Source: Mesoplasma syrphidae
GTDB lineage: Bacteria; Bacillota_I; Bacilli_A; Mycoplasmatales; Mycoplasmataceae
Assembly (NCBI RefSeq): GCF_002843565.1
Contig: NZ_CP025257.1
Location: 248,001 to 312,000, forward strand
Length of the DNA: 64,000 bases
Direction of reading: 5' to 3'
Shown here: positions 1 to 10,556 of the stretch, piece by piece
Layout of the letters: the number at the start of each line of letters is the position of its first letter
Numbering within the stretch: position 1 is the stretch's first letter
Program-made: the position numbers and the translations under genes
Notes under the pieces: model-generated
What the model saw: only the letters and a program-made list of their open reading frames with translations
What the model was told of the DNA's origin: nothing
The model's database searches: none

Positions 1-49
1 TATATGTTTGTAGTTTCATTCTTAAACCGTGCCAAGATATTGATCTAAG

Positions 50-80
50 TTTTTATTTGTAATACCCAAATAAAAATTTT
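50..80 (+). terminator. Hairpin, probable terminator of a gene left of the window
   Basis: A perfect 10-bp inverted repeat (TTTTTATTTG at 50-59, CAAATAAAAA at 67-76) has a 7-nt loop and is followed by TTTTG. It would end transcription of a gene that lies before the window. The first 169 bases hold nothing else I recognise. Confidence 0.5.
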
Positions 81-169
81 GTCTTTTGATAAAAAAACAA
101 AAAAAACAAAAAAATCACACTTTTATTTAATTTGTTGATACTATTACACATAAGATAAAGGAATCGCTT

Positions 170-349
170 ATGAAAAACACAGTTTTAAACAATGTTTATA
201 GTACTTATAAAATTTGTAAAAAATGTTTTTCTGCGTTCTGATTATCTGCGAAAAATAATTTTTTTAATAGTTTAATGAATTTTGGCGACATGCAAATGGC
301 ATTCATCAAATTCATTTTTAATATAAATAATATCATTAATTTTAAGTAA
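170..349 (+). CDS. Possible small protein of 59 residues, unrecognised
   Basis: The reading frame runs from ATG to TAA with one in-frame TGA (Trp). A purine-rich stretch AAAGGA lies 7 nt before the ATG, a reasonable ribosome-binding site. The product is basic, rich in Asn, Phe and Ile, and has a CKKC motif near residue 16. I recognise no family. It stands alone in about 570 bp of AT-rich DNA before the opp operon, so a chance frame is quite possible. The remaining bases, 350-551, hold no other gene and probably contain the opp promoter, but no clear -35/-10 pair stands out. Confidence 0.3.
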
Positions 350-551
350 TTAATTATATTGAAAAACTTTAGAGGGCTATTTTTTAGTAGATAATTGGTA
401 TTTTAGCATACAATTTTCAAAATATAAATTACATAAAAATACAGATAAAAAATATAAAAATATCTTTAATAACAAATAGTTACTCAAAAAGCACAAAAAA
501 TAATAATATTTTAAACTAATTAATAATTTTTTTCGTCTACAAAATAAAGAG

Positions 552-559
552 GGAAGGAG
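552..559 (+). promoter_or_regulatory. Shine-Dalgarno site that decides the oppB start
   Basis: GGAAGGAG ends directly against an in-frame ATG at 560, which leaves no spacing for that codon. The in-frame TTG at 569 is 9 nt downstream, the expected distance. TTG 569 is therefore the preferred start. Confidence 0.6.
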
Positions 560-568
560 ATGTTAGAT

Positions 569-1783
569 TTGACTGAAAAATCAAAAGAATTGGATATAGC
601 TCAATTAATTGATGAAGTTAGTTCATCAGTTCATGAAACAAAAAATGCCAACAGCATTTTCCAAAGAGTGCCGTATTATTTTAATAAATGAAAAGAAAAA
701 ATTGATGAATTTAAAAAGCACTATCCATTGCTAACTTATTCAGTAAAAAGAATTGTTCTTTCAATTATTACAGTTTATGTAACTATAGCCATTGTCTATT
801 GTATGTTAAATTTTATTATTTCGGATTCAACATTTACATTAGATTTAAATGACAAATTAATTGCGCAAAATGGTGGAGTAAATGGTGAATGATATCAAAA
901 CATCTTAAGAAGCCGAAAAGCTAAATTAGGTGTTGATAAACCATTAATTACACAAATATTATATTACTGAAGAAATATTACACCAATTATTCCCAAAAAG
1001 ATTGAAATAATTTCTTCTCAACCGGGAGATCCAATTACAACTTATGAAACAGTAACAAAATGATTTTACTTAGGTTTATCACTTAGCAGGGATGTTGCTG
1101 GCCAATTCGGAAAACCTATTTCAGGGATATTTGCAAAAGCAATGCCACTTTCATTTTTAGTAGGTGGTACGGGTACCCTATTATCATTTTTTGTTGGTAT
1201 ACCATTAGGTATTTTATTAGCAAGGAAAAAAGATAAGCCATTGGATACGATAATTACGACAATAACATTAGCACTAATAGCTATTCCTGTTTTGGTTATC
1301 ATAGTTCCATTCTATCAATTTACACTTATATTTTTAGGTAGCAAAACAAGTTGGGATAGTCTTTCAACAATACATAAAGCGTTTCCAATAATAGCAATTA
1401 TGTTACTAGTTACACCTGGAATAATTATTGAAACAAGAAGACTTGTTATTGACGAAATGACAGCTGACTATACCAAATTTGCAAACTCAAAAGGGTTAAG
1501 TGAAACTTATGTATTTTATGTTCACGTATTTAGAAATGCATTTATTAGAATGGTTAGAAATATACCAACAATATTTTTGTTCACAATTTTTGGTTCAAGT
1601 ATTTTAATTGAAACAATGTGACAAATGAAGGGTATGAGCTATTACATGGTTAGAGCCATCAAATTTACAGATGTCTTCACGGTTTTAGGTTTTGCTACAC
1701 TTTCAGCATCTTTAGGAATTATAACTACATTAATTGGAGATTTATTGCTAGCAATACTTGATCCAAGAGTTAGCTTGAAATAG
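569..1783 (+). CDS. oppB: Oligopeptide ABC transporter permease OppB
   Basis: One of the two membrane channel subunits of a peptide importer. About 404 residues with TGA read as Trp. A charged N-terminal region of about 53 residues is followed by a first membrane helix (about 53-83), a long outside loop to about 190, and then a five-helix block typical of BPD_transp_1. In that block the EAA-type loop lies near the segment TADYTKFANSKGLSETYVFYVHVFRNA. The gene is longer than typical OppB (about 310) because of the N-terminal extension and the loop, as in other mollicute homologues. The start is TTG, chosen by Shine-Dalgarno spacing; ATG at 560 in the same frame is the alternative. oppC follows after 8 nt. 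Confidence 0.9.
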
Positions 1784-1791
1784 GGGGATAA

Positions 1792-2751
1792 ATGAAAAAT
1801 ATTGACATTAAAAACATAGATATTAATAATTTAGACTCTAGATTATTTGAAGTTGTAGGTGATGATTTACAATCAGCAGAACAAATTTATACAAAGCCAT
1901 ACAAATACTGAAACACTGTATTAAAAAAAATATTAAAAAGTTATACTTTCATGATTTGCGCGTCTATACTATTAATTTTTATAATAATGACTTGCACAGT
2001 TGCTTTAGGAGAAAAAGCAGTGCCGGAAATAAACACTTCAAATGCCAATAAACTGCCATCTTGAGAGCATTGATTTGGAACTGGAAGTAAAGGTGAAGAT
2101 TTATGAAACAAAGTTTGAATAGGATCTAGAAGTACTATGATATTTGCATTACTTGTGTTTTCTATTCAAGCTGCATTGGGAATCTTAATTGGATCGATTT
2201 GAGGATTTTATAGAAAAGTGGATTTACTTTTTCTAGAAATTGTTAGATTCTTAACAGCAATACCAACACTTATTTTCTGATTGGTAATTATATTTATTTT
2301 TGACAAGGGTATGGCAACGATTGTTTTTGCTATTTCTATAACCAGTTGAATTGGTCTAGCCTCTTTAATCAGAATTCAAATTATTTTAACTAGAAATTCT
2401 GAATATAATACTGCTTCAAAGGTTTTGGGTTCAAATGGACCAAGAATTATTAGAAAAAATATTATGCCAAAAATATTACCAATAATAATACAAACATGTG
2501 CGTTTGTCATTCCTGAAGCTATTGCTATTGATTCAACATTAGCATATTTAGGTTTTGGATTTATTCCACAAAACAATAATTCAGTTGCATCACTTGGGTC
2601 TATTCTAAATGAAACACTTGAGGGTACAGCATGACAGTCATATCCGCACTTATTAATAATTCCACTAATGATAGTTGGGGGAATATCACTAGTATTTTAT
2701 TTAATTGGTAAAGTATTAGCGGATTCATTGGATCCAAAAACTCATAGATAA
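1792..2751 (+). CDS. oppC: Oligopeptide ABC transporter permease OppC
   Basis: Second membrane subunit of the peptide importer, 319 residues. The first helix is at about 47-68. A short outside segment with the GTGSKGEDLWNKVWIGSR motif, typical of OppC/DppC (usually FGTDxxGRDxxSR), precedes a five-helix permease domain. The EAA loop is at NTASKVLGSNGPRIIRKNIMP, and the C-terminus is VLADSLDPKTHR, close to the usual ADxLDPR ending. Shine-Dalgarno AGGGGG lies just before the ATG. It is co-transcribed with oppB and oppA. Confidence 0.93.
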
Positions 2752-2768
2752 TAAAAGGAGATAAAAAC

Positions 2769-5216
2769 ATGAGTCAATTAAACAATAAAAACAAATATCG
2801 TGGTCTTGCGTTCTTATTAGCAGCCAGTTTAGTAGTTTCTTCTGCATCAATTGCAGTAGTTTCTTGTGGCGGAGCTATTACTTTAGATAAAATTCTTCAA
2901 AGAAGAAGAGATACAACAAAATTAACATTAGCGTATAATACACCTGTTGAAAGTTGAAATACAGCTCACAGTCAAAACCAAGGTGATAGTGAATTTTTAG
3001 CTAACCTATATGCTGGAGCATTGGGAATTGATGAATATGGTAGAACATATGGTGATGTTTTCACATCAGGTTATGCTGATGAAAATGGAGATAGTCCTTA
3101 TGTTGGTAACCCTAAACCCGAAACAAAATTGACAGTTGCTGAAGATGAGGGTGCATCAACATTTGACCCAAGTGTTTGAAAATACGAAATTCGTGATAAT
3201 GCAAAATGATACAAAAAAGATGGGTCTGAAATTAGAAACATTAAATCATCTGATTTTGTAAATACAGCGAAATATGTTCTAGATAAATCAAAGGGGTCAG
3301 ATCTTACAATGCTTTGAGAAACATTTATTTTAAATGTTAAACCTGTTTCTGCACTGTATTCTGCTTACTTAGATTTACCAAAAGAAAACGGATTAGATGA
3401 AAAACTAACCGGTGAAGAATTAATTAGTGCTGCTTGAGAAAAAGCTATTAAAGCTGTTGAAGCAAAGCAAGATGTGGCATATAAATCAAAGGATAGCGAC
3501 GGGAAAGTTGAAAGTAGAACTATAAATGGGGATGATATCTCTGATGGTGGATTTGGTCTGAAAACATTTGCTGACGATGACAAAAAAGTTGAATTTCACT
3601 TAAGCAAACCTTCAACATACTTTGAAACAGTTTTAACATATGGATCATTCACTCCAATTTTTTCAGCGAATGTTGATAAGTTAGAGAATGGCCCAATTGA
3701 TGCTTATAGTGGAGCTTATTTACCTGATTCAATTGATGGAGATAACAAGAAACTAGTCAAAAATGAAAAATACCATTTTGCTTCAAAAACTTCAATAAAA
3801 GAAATTAATTGAAAATATTTAGCAAATCCATCATCATCAACTGCAAGACAAATGTTTGAAGCCGGTGAAATTGATGCATTCGGTGTTAAGCAAACTGATG
3901 AGAAAGGTTGAAGTACATACATTGGCAGCAATTCATTAGACCCAAGCTTTACAGGGGTTTTCTCAACAGAACCTGTTGAAGACTTCTCTTTTGGAATTAT
4001 TTACAATTTCTTTAATTCAGCAGGATCAGAAGGAAATAAAAAAGCAACATCTGCTTCAAAAGTTCTACAATTAACTGCTGCTAGAGAATTATTGGCGACA
4101 GGTATCAATAGAACTGACTTTGTTAAATATTACAGTGAAAAGTTTGACGAGCCAAATACCAAAGTGTCTAAAAACATTAGAAACATTTATACATCGCCAA
4201 ACTTTGCAATTAATCCAGAAGGAATAGATGCAAAAGGCGAAGTTATTGCAAAAGATTATACAGAATATGTAAAAGAGCAAGTTGAAACAATAACTGAATC
4301 AAAAGTAAAAGCAGCAGATGTAAATGAGGGTAATGATCCTCTATATGAAAACTCAGAAAATTTGAATGGTAAAACAAGAGGACAATTGGTTAAAGAAGTT
4401 AGAGACTTTATTGATAATGAAACTAACAAAATTCAAAAAACATCAGATGGCAAAGTTGAATTAGTTTGGTTGCTAAGTCCAGATAACGGTCCAATTAACC
4501 CTTATTTAGTTTCAATGTTTGATAGGTTCAATGGTATAACAGATAATCCCTTAAAAATTAATGGAGTTGTAACAAATACACAACAAGAATGAACTAAAAA
4601 AATGAGAGCTGGAGAGTTTGATTTAATGTCAAGTGGATGAGGACCAGATTACGCTGATCCATACAGTTACTTGGCAACTTATAAAATTGATGGTGATTAT
4701 AGTGCATATAGTGGAACAAGAAGACTTACTGACACAGTTGCTGGCAAAGACAAAAAAGAATATAATGAATCTCTTGCTAAAGATTCGCCTGTATATTCAA
4801 CAGCAACAAAAGAATTTTATGAAACATTATCAAAATATGATGAGGCAGTAGAACAAATTGATTTAGGTGAAACAGTTAGTGATGATGGTGTTCAAACAAC
4901 AGAAAATAGATATAAAGCTTTTGCTCAACAAGAAGTTAACTTAATTTATAAAGATTTCTTGATGACACCATTTTATAACAGAAACCAATACAAAGAATAC
5001 AAAGTTTCATACGTAAAACCATATACATATGGAAATGCGATTTTTGGCTTATCATCAGGTAGACTATTCACACAGCAAAAGTCATCTTCAATTGCAACAA
5101 AAGAAGAGTACGTATACCAAATTGAACAATACAAATTAGTTAAAGAAGCAATTGCTGCCAGACCTTCAACAGGTAAATCAAGCAACATATTCTATCAAGC
5201 TAAAAAAAATAATTAA
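2769..5216 (+). CDS. oppA: Oligopeptide-binding lipoprotein OppA
   Basis: Surface peptide receptor of the Opp importer, 815 residues. The lipoprotein signal ends in VVSC, with Cys33 as the lipidation site. The mature part starts with the SBP_bac_5 pattern (KLTLAYNTPVESWNTAHSQN, then NLYAGALGIDEYG). Residues in the 600s match the family's C-terminal lobe (MRAGEFDLMSSGWGPDYADP). It is larger than Gram-positive OppA (about 550), as mollicute homologues usually are. The Shine-Dalgarno AAAAGGAG is strong. It follows oppC by 17 nt and is followed by a strong terminator, so oppD and oppF, downstream past an opposite-strand gene, are not on this transcript. Confidence 0.92.
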
Positions 5217-5262
5217 TTTGTTGTTCCTATAATATAATAAAGCAAGATTTATAAAACTTGTT

Positions 5263-5310
5263 TTATTTTTCAATTATGTGATCTTAAATAATCGCACAAT
5301 TGAAAAATAA
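5263..5310 (+). terminator. Terminator after oppA (works on both strands)
   Basis: A 20-bp stem (5263-5282 with 5291-5310, two G-U pairs) has an 8-nt loop; the left arm begins TTATTTTT and the right arm ends AAAAATAA. It separates oppBCA from the convergent gene. Confidence 0.75.
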
Positions 5311-5311
5311 A

Positions 5312-5327
5312 AACACCATGAGGTGTT
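5312..5327 (-). terminator. Terminator of the leftward membrane-protein gene
   Basis: AACACC and GGTGTT (6-bp stem, ATGA loop) lie directly after the stop codon of the minus-strand gene. On the minus strand they are followed by a T-rich run (TTTATTTTTC). Confidence 0.65.
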
Positions 5328-5332
5328 AAAAA

Positions 5333-5815
5333 TTAAACAAGCAAACTTATAAGCATAGCTACAAATAAAATCGTAGAAATAAGAATAAATATTTTTGAAA
5401 TTCGTCTACTCAATCCCTCTTGTTCATCAAGAGTTGAATCATATCTTTTAAAAGTATTGTTAAAATACTTGGCTGTACGTTTGTTTCTAATAAAACCATT
5501 CAGTAAAAACAATGCCAAAAAAATTAAGAAGCCTGTAGTAAATAAAATTTCAATATAGTTTTTAGAACTATCAAATGCAAATTGATTTATTAGAATTGCA
5601 ATAGCTATATAAATTGCAGAAACAAATACAATAGTCAAATAATCATATCAGCGTAATTTTTTAGCAGAAAGAAATTTAATATGCTTATAATCAGATTTTG
5701 CTTCGTGCCTATCAATTTTCTCATTAATCTGCTGTTTTATACTATTTTTTCTAAATTCACTGATTTCTTTATTAATTTTTCTTGAACTAGAATTAGAACT
5801 TTTATTTTTACTCAT
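5333..5815 (-). CDS. Small membrane protein with three helices, unknown function
   Basis: 160 residues. The first 58 or so are hydrophilic, basic and Ser/Asn/Lys-rich (MSKNKSSNSSSRKINKE). Three hydrophobic segments follow at about 59-80, 87-108 and 139-160, with a charged stretch (RNKRTAKYFNNTFKRYDSTLDEQEGLSRR) between the second and third. The ATG at 5815 is in frame and has an AGGT-type ribosome site; the frame contains one TGA (Trp). I do not recognise a family. Its place between oppA and oppD on the opposite strand breaks the opp operon into two units; nothing in the sequence ties it to peptide uptake. Confidence 0.75.
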
Positions 5816-5880
5816 TTCATACCTCACTAAAACAATTTTAAATTAATTTAATATCAATCATTATAAAAAAGGAGAAAAAA

Positions 5881-7656
5881 ATGTCAAACAAAAGAAAAAA
5901 AATACTTTCAGTAAAAAATTTGGAAGTAAAATTTAGAGTTAGAAGTCGTGTCCTTACCGCCATTAGAAATGTTTCATTTGATTTGTATGATGGAGAAATA
6001 CTAGCTTTGGTTGGTGAATCTGGGTCAGGTAAATCAGTAATAACAAAAACATTTACAGGAATGTTAGAGTCTAATGGATGAATCAATGATGGGTCAATTG
6101 TTTATATGCCTAATCAAAAAACTATTGATGACAAAATTTCATATTTTAAAAAGCCATTAGATATTGTAAACATTGAAAAGAAGTTAGTTGCAAAAGATGT
6201 AATAAAATTTATTAAACAAAAAAATAATAAAAAAGTTAAAGAACTCAATGCTCAAATATCAAAACTTGAAAAGATCTCAACAAATAATTTTAGTCAGGCA
6301 AAGGAAATTAAATTAATTAATAGTGAAATTGAAAAATTAAGATTATCTATAGAAAAAAATAAGGACGCCGCGAAAGAATTTACAAAAAGAAATCAGGCAG
6401 CTAAAGTTACAAAAGACGAAAATAAACTTAAAGATTTGGAATTAAGAAAAACAACTATATTAGATCCTAGACTTCAAAAAGAAGAAATCAAAAAGTTACA
6501 AAAAAATGTGATTGATTTACAAGTTGAAATTGATAAGGTAACAGATCTGAGTTTTAAAGATCAGGCTATGATCAAAGAAATAATCGCTACTATCGAAAGT
6601 TTTATTGAAACAAGAAAGCAAGTTTCTTCAATTGAAGCTGAAAAAATTAATACTTATTTCAAAGAAAAACGCTATTCAACTAAATTTGAAATGGAGTTAA
6701 AAGAGCTTATAGAGTCAATAGTTCAAAGAAATGAAGTTGATGAAGAGCATTTTTCGAACATAATGTTTGATTGAAAAGAAGTTCTTAATACCAAGGCAAA
6801 AACCAAGGCAAATAAGTTAATTAGAGAGATTAGAGGGAAAACAATTGCAACAGTTTTTCAAGACCCAATGACATCATTAAATCCCTTATTGACAGTAGGA
6901 TTCCAGATTACTGAAGTACTTATTAAGCAATTAAAAATGACGCGTGAAGAAGCCAAGAAAGAAGCGATTAAATTATTAACTCAGGTGGGCATTTCAAATC
7001 CCAAATCACGTTATAAAGATGTTCCAGGTCAATATTCAGGTGGAATGAGACAACGTGTTGTTATTGCGATTGCATTAGCTTGTAGACCAAAAGTATTAAT
7101 TTGTGATGAACCGACAACGGCCCTAGATGTCACAATTCAAGCTCAAATTTTGAAACTAATTAAGGAATTGCAAAAGGAGTATAATTTTTCAGTTATTTTC
7201 ATTACTCACGATTTAGGAGTTGTTGCAAATATTTCTGATCGAGTTGCTGTTATGTATGCTGGACAAATTGTTGAAATTGGAACTACACAAGAAATATTTG
7301 AAAATGCTAAGCATCCATACACATGAGCACTATTATTATCGTTACCTCAATTAGGAACCAAAGGAGAGGATCTATATTCAATTGGGGGAGTTCCACCAAG
7401 TTTGTTTGCTCAAATTGAGGGAGATGCATTTGCACCAAGAAATAAATATGCCTTGGCAATCGATTATATTTTGGAACCCCCAATGTTTAAAGTTTCAGAA
7501 ACTCATTATGCAAAAACATGATTGTTACATGAAAAAGCAGATAAAAATATTGGTCCCAAAAACCAGATTAAAAAAACTCAAATTAATGGTTCTAAAAAAA
7601 CAGCTGAGACAAGATCAAAGAAAACCTCACCAGCGTCAAAAGGAGATACAAAATAA
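5881..7656 (+). CDS. oppD: Oligopeptide ABC transporter ATPase OppD with long insertion
   Basis: ATP-hydrolysing subunit of the peptide importer, 591 residues. Walker A GESGSGKS is at 45-52, the Q-loop at Gln327 (VFQDPMTSLNP), the signature SGGMRQR from 386, Walker B with DE at 409-410 (LICDEPTTALD), and the switch His443 (ITHD). The OppD/DppD C-terminal region (HPYTWALLLSLPQ, GGVPPSL) follows. Between Walker A and the Q-loop, where normal OppD has about 55 residues, there are about 275; residues 79-320 are Lys/Glu-rich and look coiled-coil. The tail after about 560 is Lys/Thr/Ser-rich. The Shine-Dalgarno AAGGAG precedes the ATG. The gene overlaps oppF by 1 nt. Confidence 0.92.
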
Positions 7657-9593
7657 TGTTAAAAAATGATAAAGACGTACTATTAAATGTTAGAGATCTA
7701 GTTATTGAATTCCGTAATAAAGGAAAGAAATTTAAAGCTGTTAAAGGGGCTAATTTTGACATTTATAAACAAGAAATATTTGGATTAGTTGGTGAATCAG
7801 GTTCTGGTAAGACAACAATTGGTAGAGCAATTGCTGGTGTGCAAGCAATTGCTGATGGTTCTGTTTATCTTGATGATGAATTGGTTGCTGGAGAGGCAAC
7901 TTCGCTATATAAACTTAATAAAGACATGTATAAAAAAATTAAACTAATACAATCTAAATACGCTGTTAATTCGCACTATATAGATAAAATTATTTTAAAG
8001 GTCAAAGATTCTTATCAAAATTTTAAAGGCAAGGAAGAGGGAATAAAAGATGTTAAATGGAGAACAGCATTTGCTTATTCAAATATTAGTCTTGTGCATA
8101 GGTTAACTAAGGATAATTTAAAATACGTTAATGAAATAATTAAAAATTTCAAAAGAATTAATCAGTTTGTAGTTAACATCCATGAATATATTCCTGAAAT
8201 ATCATCTAAATTAGAGGAATCCATTTTAGCAAAAAATACAGATACATTAGACATTGTGTTAAAGCTGAAAAATAAAATGAGTTTAGATTTTTTCGATTTG
8301 GATGAAATCAAAAAGAAAATTAAAGAATCAAGAAAAGCCAAAAATTATGCAAATTTTGAAAACTTAATCAAATTTGTTTTTGAAAAATTGAGACTGATTA
8401 AGGAAAATACCGATCGAATTTCAAGAAGAATTAAAATTGCTATAACCTTGGAAGAACAAAATTTGGACTTGTCTTCTCCTACAAAAAATAGGGGTAAATT
8501 GATTGAAAAGTATAAAAATAAAATTTATGTATCACATCAAGATTTAAATAAAGCCTATATTTCAATTAAAAAAAATTCTGAAATTAAAATATCAAGCAAA
8601 ATCAAAAAAGTTCTAGAAAATCAAAAAGATGATGATAAAGTCAAAGAAAAAATAAATGATTTGGATATAATTTTTGAATATAATAGTTGATTGGAACCAG
8701 AAAGGGTTTTAACAGAGAGACAAATCAACACAATTGTTGAATTGATTAATTATTTAAAATTACCGTCAATTGATGAATTAGTTAGTAATTCATACTTGCT
8801 TTCAAAACCATCAAAAGAACAGAAAAGAGCGAACAGAAAAAATATTCAAATGATTTTTCAAGATCCTGGTTCTTCGCTAAATGAAAGAATGTCAGTTGAG
8901 GAAGTCATTGCTGAAGGCTTAGAAAACTTTCCTGAATTGTACAAATCAGAAGAAGCTCGTTTAGATTATGTAAAATATTTTAATCAGCTGAATCCCGACA
9001 ATAAAATAACAATAGACAAAATTGAAAAAGATAATGACGTTAAAAAGCATATTATCTTAAAATTAATAAGATCTGTTGGATTATTGCCAGAGCACTTGTC
9101 ACGTTATCCTCATGAATTTTCAGGAGGACAAAAACAGCGTGTTGGAATAGCTAGAAGTCTAGCTTTGAAACCAAAAATTATTATTGCTGATGAACCAATT
9201 TCAGCACTAGATGTTTCAATTAGAGCTCAAGTCTTAAATTTATTTCAATTATTCAAAAAAGAGTACAATTTGACATATCTATTTGTTACTCATGATTTAT
9301 CGGTTGTCAAGTTTATTGCTGATAGAATTGCAGTTATCTATCATGGTGATATTGTTGAACTTGCGCAAGCAGAAGAATTATTTAAAAATCCTCTACACCC
9401 TTATACAAAATCGCTGTTGTCAGCAATTCCTCAACCAGATCCAAACTATAACTTTGATGAAAATTTAATAATTTACAACCCCGAAGTTGAGCATCATGAC
9501 TATATTTTTGATCTACCTGAGTTTACTGAAGTTAGAGAAAATCATTATGTCTTGGCCAATAAACGTGAGTTAAAAGAGTTACTTAAAAAATAA
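7656..9593 (+). CDS. oppF: Oligopeptide ABC transporter ATPase OppF with long insertion
   Basis: Second ATPase of the importer, 645 residues with TGA at 8688 read as Trp. Walker A GESGSGKTT is at 46-54, the Q-loop at Gln402 (MIFQDPGSSLNERM), the signature SGGQKQR from 489, Walker B DE at 512-513 (IIADEPISALD), and His546 (VTHD). The family's C-terminal HPYTKSLLSAIPQPDP is present. As in OppD, an insertion of roughly 300 residues (about 80-395, Lys/Glu/Ile-rich, largely helical) separates Walker A from the Q-loop. Its stop-start overlap with oppD (TAATG) indicates translational coupling. Confidence 0.92.
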
Positions 9594-9601
9594 GCAAAAA
9601 C

Positions 9602-9628
9602 AACGTCCTTGAGGCGTTTTTTATTTTT
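9602..9628 (+). terminator. Terminator of oppD-oppF
   Basis: AACG and CC pair with GG and CGTT around a TTGA loop (one bulged T), followed by TTTTTTATTTTT, 8 nt after the oppF stop. Confidence 0.7.
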
Positions 9629-9710
9629 CTTGCAGTGTTTGAAAAAAAACTTTATGCATAAAACTTGCTTGGCATATTTATGAAATTGATAATCAAGTTC
9701 ATTAATAGTA

Positions 9711-9764
9711 ACAAAAAAGTATCCTAATGAAAATAAGATTTATTCTTATTTTTATTAAAATACT
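9711..9764 (-). terminator. Terminator of rpmB
   Basis: A 20-bp stem with three wobble pairs (9718-9737 with 9745-9764, loop ATTTATT) is followed on the minus strand by TTTTTTGTT. It lies about 40 nt beyond the rpmB stop. Confidence 0.65.
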
Positions 9765-9769
9765 CATTG

Positions 9770-9797
9770 TTGTGGTATCCCACAATTAGCTTTTTTT
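9770..9797 (+). terminator. Second hairpin, plus-strand terminator type
   Basis: TTGTGG and CCACAA (6-bp stem, TATC loop, 9770-9785) are followed by a run of seven T at 9791-9797. It may stop oppF read-through into the antisense of rpmB. Confidence 0.5.
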
Positions 9798-9804
9798 ATT
9801 TTTA

Positions 9805-10005
9805 TTAACCTACAACTTTATCTTGCTTTTTAAGAGTTCTTAAAGTTCTAGCTGAAACTTTAATTGTGAAAACTCTACCATCTTCATCCATTACTTTAAT
9901 TTTTTGTAAATTTAAATTTCATTTTCTTCTGGTAGCGTTTAAAGCGTGTGATCTAGAATTCCCTGAAAGAGCACCTTTACCAGTTAATGTATCTTTTCTT
10001 GCCAT
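9805..10005 (-). CDS. rpmB: 50S ribosomal protein L28
   Basis: 66 residues, normal for bacterial L28. Large-subunit protein. Recognisable segments are [21 protein letters not shown] (about 10-29), [28 protein letters not shown] (33-60) and the C-terminal VVG. No zinc-binding Cys pair is present (C-minus form). The ATG at 10005 is preceded by an AGGTGA ribosome site. It is divergent from asp23-fakA, the same neighbourhood as rpmB-yloU-yloV in Bacillus. The 193 bp between the two start codons must hold both promoters. Confidence 0.95.
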
Positions 10006-10167
10006 GTTGTTTCACCTACACTTTTTCTTTTTATATACTTGTAGATATTACTAAATATATTTAATAAATACAATACCAAAACTGCTGTTTACAAAATATT
10101 TTTTAAAAAAAATAAAAACAACATTATTTTAAAACTATTTCGTATTATTTAATATATATAAATATGC

Positions 10168-10173
10168 TAAAAT
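10168..10173 (+). promoter_or_regulatory. Probable -10 of the asp23-fakA operon
   Basis: TAAAAT with an upstream TG (TGCTAAAAT) resembles an extended -10. It is 25 nt before the GTG start codon. No good -35 is seen. Confidence 0.4.
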
Positions 10174-10198
10174 AAATAAATGAAAGTCAGGTGATTTT

Positions 10199-10510
10199 GT
10201 GAATAATATTGATAAATCAGTTATAAAGGTTATCAAGGACGCTGTAGTTACAGTTCCTGGAGTCGCATCTTTTGCAAACTACAATGCAGAGAACACTTCA
10301 GAGCTTGCTTCTCGTGAAATTGATAATGCCATTGAATTCACAAACACAGACAACGTAACACGTTTTAGAATCCATGTGGTTTTAATTCAAGGAGTTAACA
10401 TTAGAGATGTAATGAACGAAATTCAAATTCGTGTAAAGTATGAGTTAGAAAAAATTTCAAAATTTACTGTTAAGTATATGGTCGATGTTGCCATAGATGA
10501 TTTAATGTAA
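10199..10510 (+). CDS. Asp23/Gls24 family protein (YloU-like)
   Basis: 103 residues, a full-length single Asp23/Gls24 domain: a helix ending VPGVASF, the strand region VTRFRIHVVLIQGVNIRDVMNEIQIRVKYELEK, and VKYMVDVAIDDLM. The family is linked to cell-envelope stress in Firmicutes; the YloU branch sits before fakA and its molecular role is not established. The start codon is GTG with AGGTGA upstream. It is followed by fakA after about 46 nt on the same strand, probably in one transcript. Confidence 0.88.
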   Translation: MNNIDKSVIKVIKDAVVTVPGVASFANYNAENTSELASREIDNAIEFTNTDNVTRFRIHVVLIQGVNIRDVMNEIQIRVKYELEKISKFTVKYMVDVAIDDLM

Positions 10511-10556
10511 TTTTAGTTTGTAAAAAAATAAAATAAAATATTTAGGTGAAGAAAAA

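Noticed and set aside
6082-6105. Frameshift or fragmentation of oppD, pstCA, hsdR and others at TGA codons
   Set aside because: TGA falls at conserved Trp positions in almost every gene, so it is a sense codon in this genome, not a stop.
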